A DNA stretch of 32,514 bases from a virus: IMG/VR virus record IMGVR_UViG_3300042401_001018, positions 1 to 32,514 of that record; one strand, 5' to 3'. A model generated the notes under the pieces. That model was not told the DNA's origin and made no database searches. It was given only the letters and a program-made list of their open reading frames with translations. Within the stretch, counting starts at the first letter, position 1. The number at the start of each line of letters is the position of its first letter. The position numbers and the translations under genes were made by a program. Positions 23,077 through 30,136 of the stretch are shown piece by piece.

Positions 23077-23340
23077 ATGAACACGCACTTCAATAACACG
23101 ATCACCCGGTACCGAGAGATGGCCGATGCCATCCCGGAATCGTGCGGCGAGCCGATGATCCACAAGCATTGGTCGCTGATGACCGAGGACGAGAAGACCA
23201 TCGCGATCTGGTACCTCCGGAACCACAACACCTCGATGACTCGCACCCGCATCGCCGGTCACGCGATCGGCTGCTACATCAAGGAACACGGCACGATCAC
23301 CGAGGAAAAGATGAACGAGATCTTTTACTCGATCGTCTAA
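23077..23340 (+). CDS. Hypothetical protein
   Basis: The protein has 87 residues and is helical with His, Trp and Tyr residues (MIHKHWSLMTEDEKTIAIWYLRNHN). No family is recognised. Confidence 0.65.
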   Translation: MNTHFNNTITRYREMADAIPESCGEPMIHKHWSLMTEDEKTIAIWYLRNHNTSMTRTRIAGHAIGCYIKEHGTITEEKMNEIFYSIV

Positions 23341-23372
23341 CAAATCCACCCAACCCAAACCACACCAACACA

Positions 23373-23570
23373 ATGCGAACCACCATCCCGGAACTCACCC
23401 GCAAGGACTTCAAGTACATCGCCCGCATCATCAGCGAACTGCCGGTCGATCCGGAGCAGAAGAAGAAGATCGCGATCCATTTCGCCGATCGCCTCCGGTA
23501 CACGAACCAAGCCTTCAAACACGCGACCTTCATCGAAGCGAGCACGATCGAAACCGAAGACAAGATCTAA
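23373..23570 (+). CDS. Hypothetical protein
   Basis: The protein has 65 residues, basic and helical (TRKDFKYIARIISELPVDPEQKKKIAIHFADRL). The ATG at 23373 is chosen for its C/A leader (cacaccaacaca). No family is recognised. Confidence 0.65.
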   Translation: MRTTIPELTRKDFKYIARIISELPVDPEQKKKIAIHFADRLRYTNQAFKHATFIEASTIETEDKI

Positions 23571-23574
23571 CAAC

Positions 23575-23763
23575 ATGACCACCCGCGAATACCACAAGCA
23601 TCTGATCAAGATCGCCAAGGACGAATTGGACAAGGCCCACGCTGATCTGAAAAGCATCCGGGAAACCTCTCACATGGACTTTGAGATCGAGGAAGCCGAA
23701 GACAACGTTTGGGCAACTCAATCGGCTCTTTTCTTCATCAAGCGGAATCCTCCGATCAACTAA
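23575..23763 (+). CDS. Hypothetical protein
   Basis: The protein has 62 residues and is helical (HLIKIAKDELDKAHADLKSI), with a short hydrophobic C-terminus. The stop is followed by only one base (c) before the next ATG. No family is recognised. Confidence 0.6.
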   Translation: MTTREYHKHLIKIAKDELDKAHADLKSIRETSHMDFEIEEAEDNVWATQSALFFIKRNPPIN

Positions 23764-23764
23764 C

Positions 23765-24001
23765 ATGGCTCAACCAAACAACATCCATCCGAAACTCGAA
23801 CGTCTCGATGGCCTACAAGACAAGAACAACGAATACCTCCGCGAAGAATTCTCGCCCCGCCGATGCGAGTGCTGTGGAGATCTTCCCGGAGAAAGATACA
23901 TCGTGCGTGCCCACTATTGGAATAAGCGTGCCAAGAATGGATCTTCGATGATGAGAGGCAAATTCAGCGTATGCCCGCAGTGCATCTACGATTGGCAGTG
24001 A
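23765..24001 (+). CDS. Zinc-ribbon-like small protein
   Basis: The protein has 78 residues. A CECCGDLPG knuckle (C34, C36, C37) and a second CPQC pair near the C-terminus (positions ~70-73) suggest one zinc site in a treble-clef or ribbon fold, with a basic stretch between (YWNKRAKNGSS). It may bind nucleic acid or protein; the family is not recognised. Confidence 0.55.
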   Translation: MAQPNNIHPKLERLDGLQDKNNEYLREEFSPRRCECCGDLPGERYIVRAHYWNKRAKNGSSMMRGKFSVCPQCIYDWQ

Positions 24002-24013
24002 ACCGACACGAAT

Positions 24014-24301
24014 ATGACCTACATCAACACTGATCCGGATCGCGAGACGATGATCGAATACATCAACACGCTACCCTGCCTTGACCGAGAAGGATTGCAG
24101 GACGACATCGAGATCGCGATCTACGCTTTCACAATCTCGCACTACTCCGGCCAATTCTCGAATCTCTACAAGGCATTGTGCATGTCGCGATTCGATCCAC
24201 GAGGAACAGAGATCGATCCATATTGGCTACACAATAATGCACCGCAAGCATTTATGATCTGCAAAGAATTGATCGCTAAATTTACCAAGCCCACTTCGTA
24301 A
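24014..24301 (+). CDS. Hypothetical protein
   Basis: The protein has 95 residues, helical, with Asp/Glu-rich N-terminus and aromatic residues (HYSGQFSNLYKALCMSRF). It is the last convincing gene before control region C. No family is recognised. Confidence 0.6.
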   Translation: MTYINTDPDRETMIEYINTLPCLDREGLQDDIEIAIYAFTISHYSGQFSNLYKALCMSRFDPRGTEIDPYWLHNNAPQAFMICKELIAKFTKPTS

Positions 24302-24308
24302 TTACAAA

Positions 24309-24515
24309 ATGAATACATCGACCGACATCATCGATCTGATCCCGGAGATCCCGGAAGGCATAATCCGGGCGGACAATCGATCCGGGACCGCCACAAATCT
24401 ACCGGGACGACCATTTCCCGGAGACGGACCGGCTCAAAGCGACCAATGGCTACCGACATCGAATAAGGCGTGGCTTTTAATGACCCCGGCGTTCCTACCG
24501 CAAAACCCACTGTGA
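24309..24515 (+). CDS. Doubtful ORF in the block B/C gap
   Basis: A 68-residue frame whose middle (RADNRSGTATNLPGRPFPGDG) is Pro/Gly/Asn-rich. It lacks the C/A leader (attacaaaATG only). Its 3' end runs into control region C (the 24453-24466 block and the 24496 repeat). It is more likely non-coding. Confidence 0.2.
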   Translation: MNTSTDIIDLIPEIPEGIIRADNRSGTATNLPGRPFPGDGPAQSDQWLPTSNKAWLLMTPAFLPQNPL

Positions 24516-24603
24516 TCAGCAAAGGCCGACTCCGCCGACATAGGACTGACGTAAAACAATCGACAACAATCTACCGCTATTCGCTTGATAAGCCTTGTTT
24601 GAT
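24453..24603 (+). promoter_or_regulatory. Control region C (blocks shared with region B)
   Basis: CCGACATCGAATAA (24453-24466), GGCGTGGC (24467-24474), TACCGCAAAACCCACT (24496-24511), AAAACAATCGACA (24553-24565), then TTGATA (24585-24590), five bases, TGTTTGAT (24596-24603). A further TATTGT at 24614-24619 may be a -10. It precedes the block C leader and the ATG at 24677. Confidence 0.5.
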
Positions 24604-24676
24604 GATCATTGTCTATTGTGTCGGAGGGAAACCCCGATCAAAACCAAAAAACCAAAACCCAAACCAAAGCACACAA

Positions 24677-24961
24677 ATGACTAACTACCAAATCAACCGC
24701 CTCGACACGATCCTCCGCGAGAATGGCATCTCGATGATCTGCTCCACCCTCGCCGGTGAACAGTCCGGATTCATCTACCAATTCGATTCCCTCAACACGG
24801 AGAACCCGGTGCACGAGTGGTTCACCAAGAACACGCAGATCAAGGGCGACACCTACCGCACCGAAACGATCTACTCGGCTTTCGTGCCTTCCGGGAAGTG
24901 GACCGAACTCGTGGCCTTCTTGCAGATCCCGGCCTCTAACCCCCGCCTCGCCATCCGCTAA
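24677..24961 (+). CDS. Hypothetical protein, first gene of block C
   Basis: The protein has 94 residues, alpha/beta, with beta hairpin elements (GEQSGFIYQFDSLN; TYRTETIYSAFVPSG). The ATG at 24677 lies at the end of a long A/C-only leader. No family is recognised. Confidence 0.65.
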   Translation: MTNYQINRLDTILRENGISMICSTLAGEQSGFIYQFDSLNTENPVHEWFTKNTQIKGDTYRTETIYSAFVPSGKWTELVAFLQIPASNPRLAIR

Positions 24962-24999
24962 TCCCGGATCATCGCTAACCTCTCACCACCCACACGAAC

Positions 25000-25320
25000 A
25001 TGATCATCGAAGACATCACCGATCCGGAATCGATCACCGCCGCCATCAAGACGATGGAGGCTGACATGAAGGCGATGCAGAAGGCTCTCGCCTCTTTCAA
25101 GAAGAACAAGGCTCTGATCAAGAAAGTGGCCGCCGCCCAACATGATGGCCGGATTGATACCACCAAGGCCACCGAATTCTACAACCGCATCCGGGAAAGC
25201 ATCCGGGGCGATCTGATCGTCATTCAAGAGCGTGGCTTCTGCCTTGGCCAAGGCGACCTCGGCCAAGACCACGATGAAGTTGCCTCGATCTTTTCCTTCC
25301 GGTGCATCGCCACCCGCTAA
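25000..25320 (+). CDS. Hypothetical protein
   Basis: The protein has 106 residues. A charged helix (AAIKTMEADMKAMQKALASFKKNKALIKKV) is followed by a Gly/Asp-rich region (LGQGDLGQDHDE). Coiled-coil formation is likely. No family is recognised. Confidence 0.65.
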   Translation: MIIEDITDPESITAAIKTMEADMKAMQKALASFKKNKALIKKVAAAQHDGRIDTTKATEFYNRIRESIRGDLIVIQERGFCLGQGDLGQDHDEVASIFSFRCIATR

Positions 25321-25334
25321 TCTCTAACACGAAC

Positions 25335-25655
25335 ATGAGCACATTCAAAATGAAGACCTACGCGAACAACCGAATCCCAACCGAGGCCGAGATCCTCGCC
25401 GTCGCCACGATGACGATCCCGGAGATCAAGGTACAGCACTTGCTCTGGTTTAAGTGCCTCAACAGTTTCGCCATCGAACAGATCTGGACCGAATCGTGCC
25501 TCAACCGCATCCGGTACTCGATCGCAAAGCAGGAACGCCGGAACGCGTGGCTCTTTCCGATCTACCAACGCCTGCCGAAGACCGACATGATCCGGACTGA
25601 ACGAAACAAGATGATGCTCGCCCTCTGCCTCCGCCAGCACGCACTCTCCGCCTAA
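25335..25655 (+). CDS. Hypothetical protein
   Basis: The protein has 106 residues, helical and basic, with several Arg/Lys pairs (SIAKQERRNAWLFPIYQRL). It could bind nucleic acid or a host protein. No family is recognised. Confidence 0.6.
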   Translation: MSTFKMKTYANNRIPTEAEILAVATMTIPEIKVQHLLWFKCLNSFAIEQIWTESCLNRIRYSIAKQERRNAWLFPIYQRLPKTDMIRTERNKMMLALCLRQHALSA

Positions 25656-25672
25656 CCTTCACCCACACCAAC

Positions 25673-25945
25673 ATGCACACTGATCAAGAACAGCGGACCA
25701 TCCTCCGGGAAGCCGTCCGCAAATTCATTCACCACCAGAAGATTGCTACTGATCTGCTCGACCAGATTAATGCGATCGGCCTTCTTGAAAATGAGGGGAA
25801 CCCGTTTACTCGATCGATCAAAGGCGAAGATGATCTTCACGCGACCATCGGCCTCCGGGGCAAGCGGATCTTTGCCTCCGGAGAATTCGCCGACATCATC
25901 GAGAACATGAAGCGAACCGCCGACATGAACGGCCACATCGTCTAA
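25673..25945 (+). CDS. Hypothetical protein
   Basis: The protein has 90 residues, helical at the N-terminus (LREAVRKFIHHQKIATDLLDQINAIG), then beta (FTRSIKGEDDLHATIGLRGKRIF). Its stop is one base before the next ATG. No family is recognised. Confidence 0.65.
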   Translation: MHTDQEQRTILREAVRKFIHHQKIATDLLDQINAIGLLENEGNPFTRSIKGEDDLHATIGLRGKRIFASGEFADIIENMKRTADMNGHIV

Positions 25946-25946
25946 T

Positions 25947-26135
25947 ATGTCGCTCGTCAAACTCTCACAGGCACAGATGGATGCCCTCGATCGCTTGAAG
26001 GCGATTGGCTGGACCTTGGACCTATCCACAATGCAGAACCTGCCCTGCGAATTGGCAATCTCAATTTGCTGCAAAGGGCAATCCGGCATGCTGATGTATT
26101 TTGTGATCGAGCCGGATGGCTACACTCACTCTTAA
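25947..26135 (+). CDS. Hypothetical protein
   Basis: The protein has 62 residues, with amphipathic helices followed by a beta end (GMLMYFVIEPDGYTHS). No family is recognised. Confidence 0.6.
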   Translation: MSLVKLSQAQMDALDRLKAIGWTLDLSTMQNLPCELAISICCKGQSGMLMYFVIEPDGYTHS

Positions 26136-26155
26136 CCTTTCACCCACCCACAAAC
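26136..26155 (+). promoter_or_regulatory. C/A-rich translation leader (example)
   Basis: cctttcacccacccacaaac directly before the ATG at 26156: a clean copy of the CYTTTCACCC...AAC-ATG form, free of G. Confidence 0.6.
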
Positions 26156-26392
26156 ATGACCAAACAAACCAGATCCGGATTCCGTAAGGATCCGACCAAA
26201 CAGAAAAACAAAGACTACGTCACGATCACCGGGACTGTGAGCAAGGAGATCTACAACCTGCTCCGCACCGAATCGATGATCGCAAACATGAGCATCTCCG
26301 GCTTGATCGGCGATCGGATCATTCCGGATCGTTACAAGCATGTGATCTGGCTCTCGCCCAAGAAGAACCCGAACCGCAACAAACATGCCTAA
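26156..26392 (+). CDS. Ribbon-helix-helix-like small basic protein
   Basis: The protein has 78 residues. After a basic N-terminus (TKQTRSGFRKDPTKQKNK), a strand YVTITGTV is followed by two short helices (SKEIYNLLRTESM and MSISGLIGDRI), the order of a ribbon-helix-helix DNA-binding domain. The C-terminus is again basic. A small regulator acting on the phage's own control regions is plausible but unproven. The last 8 nt overlap the next gene. Confidence 0.45.
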   Translation: MTKQTRSGFRKDPTKQKNKDYVTITGTVSKEIYNLLRTESMIANMSISGLIGDRIIPDRYKHVIWLSPKKNPNRNKHA

Positions 26393-26927
26393 CTGGTGCG
26401 AAAACAAACTGATCATCCGGGCAGACCGACAGATGATCGAGCAGATCTCCGCAGATGCGGAGCACAAAGGATTCGATAACGATGGCCCGACCACCTTGGA
26501 TTTTCGCAGGATCATTCCGGAACCCAAGTACCCGGACGACCAAGCATGGTATGAATGGCGATGCGAAAATTGGGGCACCAAGTGGAACGCTACCGGGATC
26601 ACCCGAACCATCGACATCTCCGGCGACAAAGGCACGCTGACCTATACCTTCGACACAGCATGGTCGCCGCCTCTCCGGATCTACCAAGCGATTATCCACA
26701 AATACAAAACCATCTGCATGGAGGTTTACTACTTCGAGGGCGGATGCGATTTCGCAGGACTGATCGTGCAGAATGAATCCGGAGAAGTGGAACAGGAACA
26801 CATCAACAGTTGTCGCAACGCTTACCTCGACAGTGATCCGGACTTCCAGCGAATCAGTGAACAGATCGGGATCGATTGCTCGCTCTATTTTAGCGACATG
26901 GAAGATCCGGAGGAAGGATCAAACTGA
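26385..26927 (+). CDS. Api92-like / DUF1281 ferredoxin-like-fold protein
   Basis: The protein has 180 residues. The N-terminal signature MPNWCENKLII, followed by a NWGTKWNATG motif (res ~62-72) and a TYTFDTAWSPPLRIYQAI motif (res ~86-103), is that of the DUF1281 family (ferredoxin-like domain in Api92-like proteins), found in many phages and plasmids. Their function is unknown; a role in host inhibition or defence modulation has been suggested. The C-terminal ~50 residues are acidic (YLDSDPDFQ, DMEDPEEGS). It starts inside the previous gene. Confidence 0.75.
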   Translation: MPNWCENKLIIRADRQMIEQISADAEHKGFDNDGPTTLDFRRIIPEPKYPDDQAWYEWRCENWGTKWNATGITRTIDISGDKGTLTYTFDTAWSPPLRIYQAIIHKYKTICMEVYYFEGGCDFAGLIVQNESGEVEQEHINSCRNAYLDSDPDFQRISEQIGIDCSLYFSDMEDPEEGSN

Positions 26928-26928
26928 C

Positions 26929-27207
26929 ATGGCCTACATCAAACTCGAACCGCATAAGATCTTCCGGCATGCAATCACCCGCACGACCAAAGCCGGGAAG
27001 ATCACTTACTCCGAAAACAAACTGCGTCACATACTAATGCTACATCACGAATGGGATCACGAAACCGCAGACGAGTGGCTCAACTACAACATTTATGGAC
27101 TCGTACATACCAGCACATTCTCTATCGAAACCAAAACAAATGAAATACTCACTTCTACTGCTCTGCTCGACATTGTTAATTATTCCGACAACGACAAAAG
27201 CAATTGA
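26929..27207 (+). CDS. Hypothetical protein preceding the lysin
   Basis: The protein has 92 residues with a basic, His-rich middle (KLRHILMLHHEWDHETADEW). It starts 1 nt after the DUF1281 stop. The lytic transglycosylase start (27140) lies 68 nt inside its 3' end in another frame. No family is recognised. Confidence 0.6.
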   Translation: MAYIKLEPHKIFRHAITRTTKAGKITYSENKLRHILMLHHEWDHETADEWLNYNIYGLVHTSTFSIETKTNEILTSTALLDIVNYSDNDKSN

Positions 27208-27601
27208 ACCGCGTTGGCTTGATTGGATCGAGGCCGAGGAAAGCAATCACCGCCCCGGAGCCATCGGAGACAATGGGAAGGCCATCGGGCTATTTCAATT
27301 CCACGAAGCCGCGTGGATCCATACATCGGAGATCCGGAGGAAGAAAGGAAAGCCCACCTACCCGTACGCTTATGCTTACAACCAATCAATTAACAAGGCA
27401 TACGCCGTGGATTGGCTTGAATGGCATGAAGAACAACTAACCAAGAGACTCGGAAGATCGCCCAACATCGGAGAATTATTCGCATCGCACAATTTGGGGT
27501 TGCAAGGATTCGCAAACAAGGCATACCTTCTTAATCGCACAAGGCTATCAACAAGAACAGTCGCATACCGACTAATCTTGAAAGACAAACTTTCCAAATG
27601 A
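27140..27601 (+). CDS. Secreted lytic transglycosylase (endolysin candidate)
   Basis: The protein has 153 residues. Residues 1-21 are a Sec signal peptide (MKYSLLLLCSTLLIIPTTTKA). The mature domain has the SLT-type layout: catalytic Glu34 in WIEAEESNHRPGAIG, then the GK-AIGLFQFHEAAW motif (res 47-59) and a helix pair ending in HNLGLQGFANKAYLL. It would cleave the glycan strand of peptidoglycan with 1,6-anhydro formation. Secretion by the host Sec system means it does not strictly need the holin. It is coded far from the holin region. The start is embedded in the previous gene, yet still has an A/C leader (accaaaacaaATG). Its stop overlaps the next start by 4 nt. Confidence 0.8.
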   Translation: MKYSLLLLCSTLLIIPTTTKAIEPRWLDWIEAEESNHRPGAIGDNGKAIGLFQFHEAAWIHTSEIRRKKGKPTYPYAYAYNQSINKAYAVDWLEWHEEQLTKRLGRSPNIGELFASHNLGLQGFANKAYLLNRTRLSTRTVAYRLILKDKLSK

Positions 27602-28053
27602 TTAACTACATCGCAATCGATCCCGGCAAAAATGGAGGCATCGCCTACATTGAAGATGAGCAGGTGCGAACCTTGCCAATGCCGGAGGATCTCGGAGAGA
27701 TCTGCTCTTTCTTCAACGAACAGCGAATGAAGAACAAAGACATTACCCTTGTGATCGAGGACATTCCGAAATTCGTGCGATTCATTCCGGGATCCACTGT
27801 CGCCGTAATGTTTTACAATTACGGATACATGTGCGGAGCCGCACAAATGGCCCGGTGCAAGATCGTCAAAGTGACTCCGCAGAAATGGCAGAAAGACTTT
27901 TCACTCGGCACGAAAGGCGACATGACCGACTCGCAGTGGAAAAACAAATTGAAAGCCGAAGCATCCCGGCTCTACCCAACCATCGACAACCTCACACTTA
28001 AAACCTCGGACGCGTTGCTGATTCTCGAATACGCCCGGAGGAACAACCTTTGA
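27598..28053 (+). CDS. RuvC-like Holliday junction resolvase
   Basis: The protein has 151 residues, close to phage RuvC-like length. Acidic catalytic residues visible: Asp8 in YIAIDPGKNGG, Glu54 in LVIEDIP, and Asp138 in TSDALLILEYARR. Also seen is a Q-K-W motif (VTPQKWQKDFS) typical of RuvC-like phage nucleases. It resolves recombination branches before packaging. It overlaps the transglycosylase stop (ATGA). Confidence 0.85.
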   Translation: MINYIAIDPGKNGGIAYIEDEQVRTLPMPEDLGEICSFFNEQRMKNKDITLVIEDIPKFVRFIPGSTVAVMFYNYGYMCGAAQMARCKIVKVTPQKWQKDFSLGTKGDMTDSQWKNKLKAEASRLYPTIDNLTLKTSDALLILEYARRNNL

Positions 28054-28073
28054 TCCCAACCAACAACACAAAC

Positions 28074-28274
28074 ATGACTGAACTCAACACCCAACCTATC
28101 GCTACGGAGATCGTCAAGATCCTCGGCACGCCTTACATCGTTATCAACAAGACGACTGTGGCTCGCGTATTGAAGCCCACCACGATGGGACGCAAGGAAT
28201 ACTATGCCGTACGATTCGGCAAGAAGACCAAGCGAAAGACGATCGACAACATCCTCGAAGCGATGAAGGAATAA
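28074..28274 (+). CDS. Small basic hypothetical protein
   Basis: The protein has 66 residues, alpha/beta with a basic run (RFGKKTKRKTIDNIL). The ATG at 28074 follows caacacaaac. It lies between the resolvase and RecT-like genes, so a recombination accessory role is possible. Confidence 0.6.
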   Translation: MTELNTQPIATEIVKILGTPYIVINKTTVARVLKPTTMGRKEYYAVRFGKKTKRKTIDNILEAMKE

Positions 28275-28292
28275 CTTTCACCCACACACACA
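28275..28292 (+). promoter_or_regulatory. C/A-rich translation leader (example)
   Basis: actttcacccacacacaca (from the preceding stop to the ATG at 28293) contains no G and matches the leader seen before many small genes. Confidence 0.6.
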
Positions 28293-29063
28293 ATGCACAA
28301 CCAAGAACAACAAGGGGACATCGTGCCCCAACACTACGCCGGAGAGATCTACGACAAGATCGCGAATCCTCTCGATGCGATCAAGGCCATCGGACAGAGC
28401 ATCGCCCAATCCGGCCTTTTCGGATGCACCAAGCAAGAGCAGGGAGAGATCCTTGCGATGCAGTGCCTTGCCGAAAGGAAACCCCCGCTGGAATTAGCGA
28501 AGACCTACCATCTGATTGATGGGAAACTCGCGATGAAGGCTGATGCGATGCTCGCACGCTTTCAAGAAATGGGCGGTCGCGTAGATTGGAAGATCCGGAA
28601 TGAAAAGTGCGTCACCGCAATCTTTTCGCTAAATGGATCCTCCGCAGAGATCGTGGCCACGCTGGACGAATACATCGCCAATGGCGTAGCGATCGGCAAG
28701 GACGGCAAGAGCATCAAGGACAATTGGAAGAAGTGGCCGAAGCGTATGCTGACCGCACGAGCGATTTCGGAAGGCGTGCGATTGATCGGACCGCAGGTTT
28801 GCTTTGGAACCTACACTCCGGAGGAACTCGACACGAACGACAACGTGACGAAGACCTTGCAGGTGATCCCGGAATACCCGGTGGAGGAATTTATCGCACT
28901 GCTGAAAGACAGGAAGATCTCGATCGAATCCGCAGAGCAGGTGCTTCTCCGGACCAACAACCTTTCTCCGGGGCAGAAGATCGATGATCTCGACCCGCAG
29001 ATCGCGAGCAAGATCGTCAAGCGTCCGGATGGATTCATTCTTTCCTGCCAACAGCAGAACTAA
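28293..29063 (+). CDS. RecT-like single-strand annealing protein
   Basis: The protein has 256 residues, typical for phage RecT. Family-like stretches: EILAMQCLAERKPPLELAKTYHLIDGKLAMKADAMLARFQ (first helical block), a central beta-rich 'VDWKIRN...CVTAIFSLNGSSAEIVATLDE' section, and KDNWKKWPKRMLTARAISEGVRLIGP, which matches the conserved RecT helix. The C-terminus is less conserved. It anneals single strands and works with the exonuclease two genes downstream. Its leader is actttcacccacacacaca. Confidence 0.8.
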   Translation: MHNQEQQGDIVPQHYAGEIYDKIANPLDAIKAIGQSIAQSGLFGCTKQEQGEILAMQCLAERKPPLELAKTYHLIDGKLAMKADAMLARFQEMGGRVDWKIRNEKCVTAIFSLNGSSAEIVATLDEYIANGVAIGKDGKSIKDNWKKWPKRMLTARAISEGVRLIGPQVCFGTYTPEELDTNDNVTKTLQVIPEYPVEEFIALLKDRKISIESAEQVLLRTNNLSPGQKIDDLDPQIASKIVKRPDGFILSCQQQN

Positions 29064-29064
29064 T

Positions 29065-29328
29065 ATGCCCGTCATTCGCAAACATCACCCGGTCAGCAAA
29101 GGCAAAAGCGATTATCTCCGGGACGCGGCTGGTCATTACCTTTCCGAATTCCCGGAGAAGTGGACCGGAGAGCAGATCATCAAGCATCTCGAAAGCGAGA
29201 AGTACCAAGAAAACAAAAGGATCATGCATTGGTTTCCTTTCGAGGGATACGATGGTCAACAATTAGCCGAATACATCCGGAACCTCGCAGGATCTTTTGC
29301 ATTTTATCACTCTCTACCCAAACCCTAA
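29065..29328 (+). CDS. Hypothetical protein of the recombination module
   Basis: The protein has 87 residues with a basic N-terminus and a Trp/Phe/Tyr-rich C-terminal half (RIMHWFPFEGYDGQQLAEYIRN). It starts 1 nt after the RecT-like stop. Context suggests a recombination accessory factor; no family is recognised. Confidence 0.6.
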   Translation: MPVIRKHHPVSKGKSDYLRDAAGHYLSEFPEKWTGEQIIKHLESEKYQENKRIMHWFPFEGYDGQQLAEYIRNLAGSFAFYHSLPKP

Positions 29329-29339
29329 CCCACACAAAC

Positions 29340-30107
29340 ATGGAATACAAAGACATCAACGCGGTGAATTTCAGCACACTGAAATACATCCTACGCTCAC
29401 CGGCCCACTACAAGCACATTCTCGAAAATCCGCCGAAGCAGTCGGACGAGATGCGAATCGGATCGCTGATCCACCTCGCCGCACTCGAACCGGAGCGATA
29501 CCTCAACATCGTAAAGGTGGCCCCGGATTGCGATCGCCGTACGAAGGAAGGCAAAGCGATCTTCGAAGCATTCAAGCAATCGTGCAATCCCGGCGATGAG
29601 ATCATCACCGAGGACGACAAGATCTTGATCGATTCGTGCTCACTGTCGGCTCGTGCCGCGATTTCCCGGCTCGCATTCGTAAACCCGCAGAACGAAGTAC
29701 CTCTCACCACCGAGATCTCCGGGATCAACATCAAGGGCCGATTGGACATCATTGATAGCACCCGGAATGAGATCGCAGACATCAAGACGTGCGATGACGC
29801 ATCACCATCCGCAGTCGCCCGCACGATCGTCAATTACAACTACCATATGCAACAGGCTATGTATAAGCGACTCTCCGGGCAGTCGCTCGACACGCGTGCC
29901 TTCTTGATCTTCATCGAGAAGAAGCCGCCTTATTGCTGGAAGATCTACTCGATGGATCCGGAGATGCTCGAAGCAGGGAACAAACTTTTCGAACGTGCCT
30001 TGACGATCTACAACGAATGCCTCGCATGGGGCAATTGGCCGGGGTATACCTCGAACATCGAAACCATTTCCTTGCCCAAGTGGGCATTGAACAACCAAAC
30101 CGAATAA
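29340..30107 (+). CDS. RecE-like PD-(D/E)XK exonuclease (DUF3799-type)
   Basis: The protein has 255 residues. The PD-(D/E)XK nuclease of the RecB/RecE kind shows GSLIH (res 41-45, H45), a helix with a conserved Tyr/Arg region, GRLDII with D136, IADIKT with D147 and K149, and the YNYHMQQAMY motif (Q171). It resects double-stranded ends to give 3' overhangs for the RecT-like partner. Leader: cacacaaac before the ATG at 29340. Together with RecT, SSB and helicase it forms a recombination pathway. Confidence 0.82.
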   Translation: MEYKDINAVNFSTLKYILRSPAHYKHILENPPKQSDEMRIGSLIHLAALEPERYLNIVKVAPDCDRRTKEGKAIFEAFKQSCNPGDEIITEDDKILIDSCSLSARAAISRLAFVNPQNEVPLTTEISGINIKGRLDIIDSTRNEIADIKTCDDASPSAVARTIVNYNYHMQQAMYKRLSGQSLDTRAFLIFIEKKPPYCWKIYSMDPEMLEAGNKLFERALTIYNECLAWGNWPGYTSNIETISLPKWALNNQTE

Positions 30108-30136
30108 CACCAACCCACCCAGAAAAAAAAAAGAAC

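Larger units (their letters stand above)
24302..24676 (+). other. Long gap before block C (375 nt)
   Basis: One open frame (24309-24515, 68 residues) is possible but its protein is low-complexity and Pro/Gly-rich, so I list it only as doubtful. The first ~130 nt are CCGG-rich, with a tandem GATCCCGGA-like repeat near 24340 and a short hairpin GGCGG (24368-24372)/CCGCC (24388-24392). Region C and a C/A leader fill the remainder. Confidence 0.4.
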
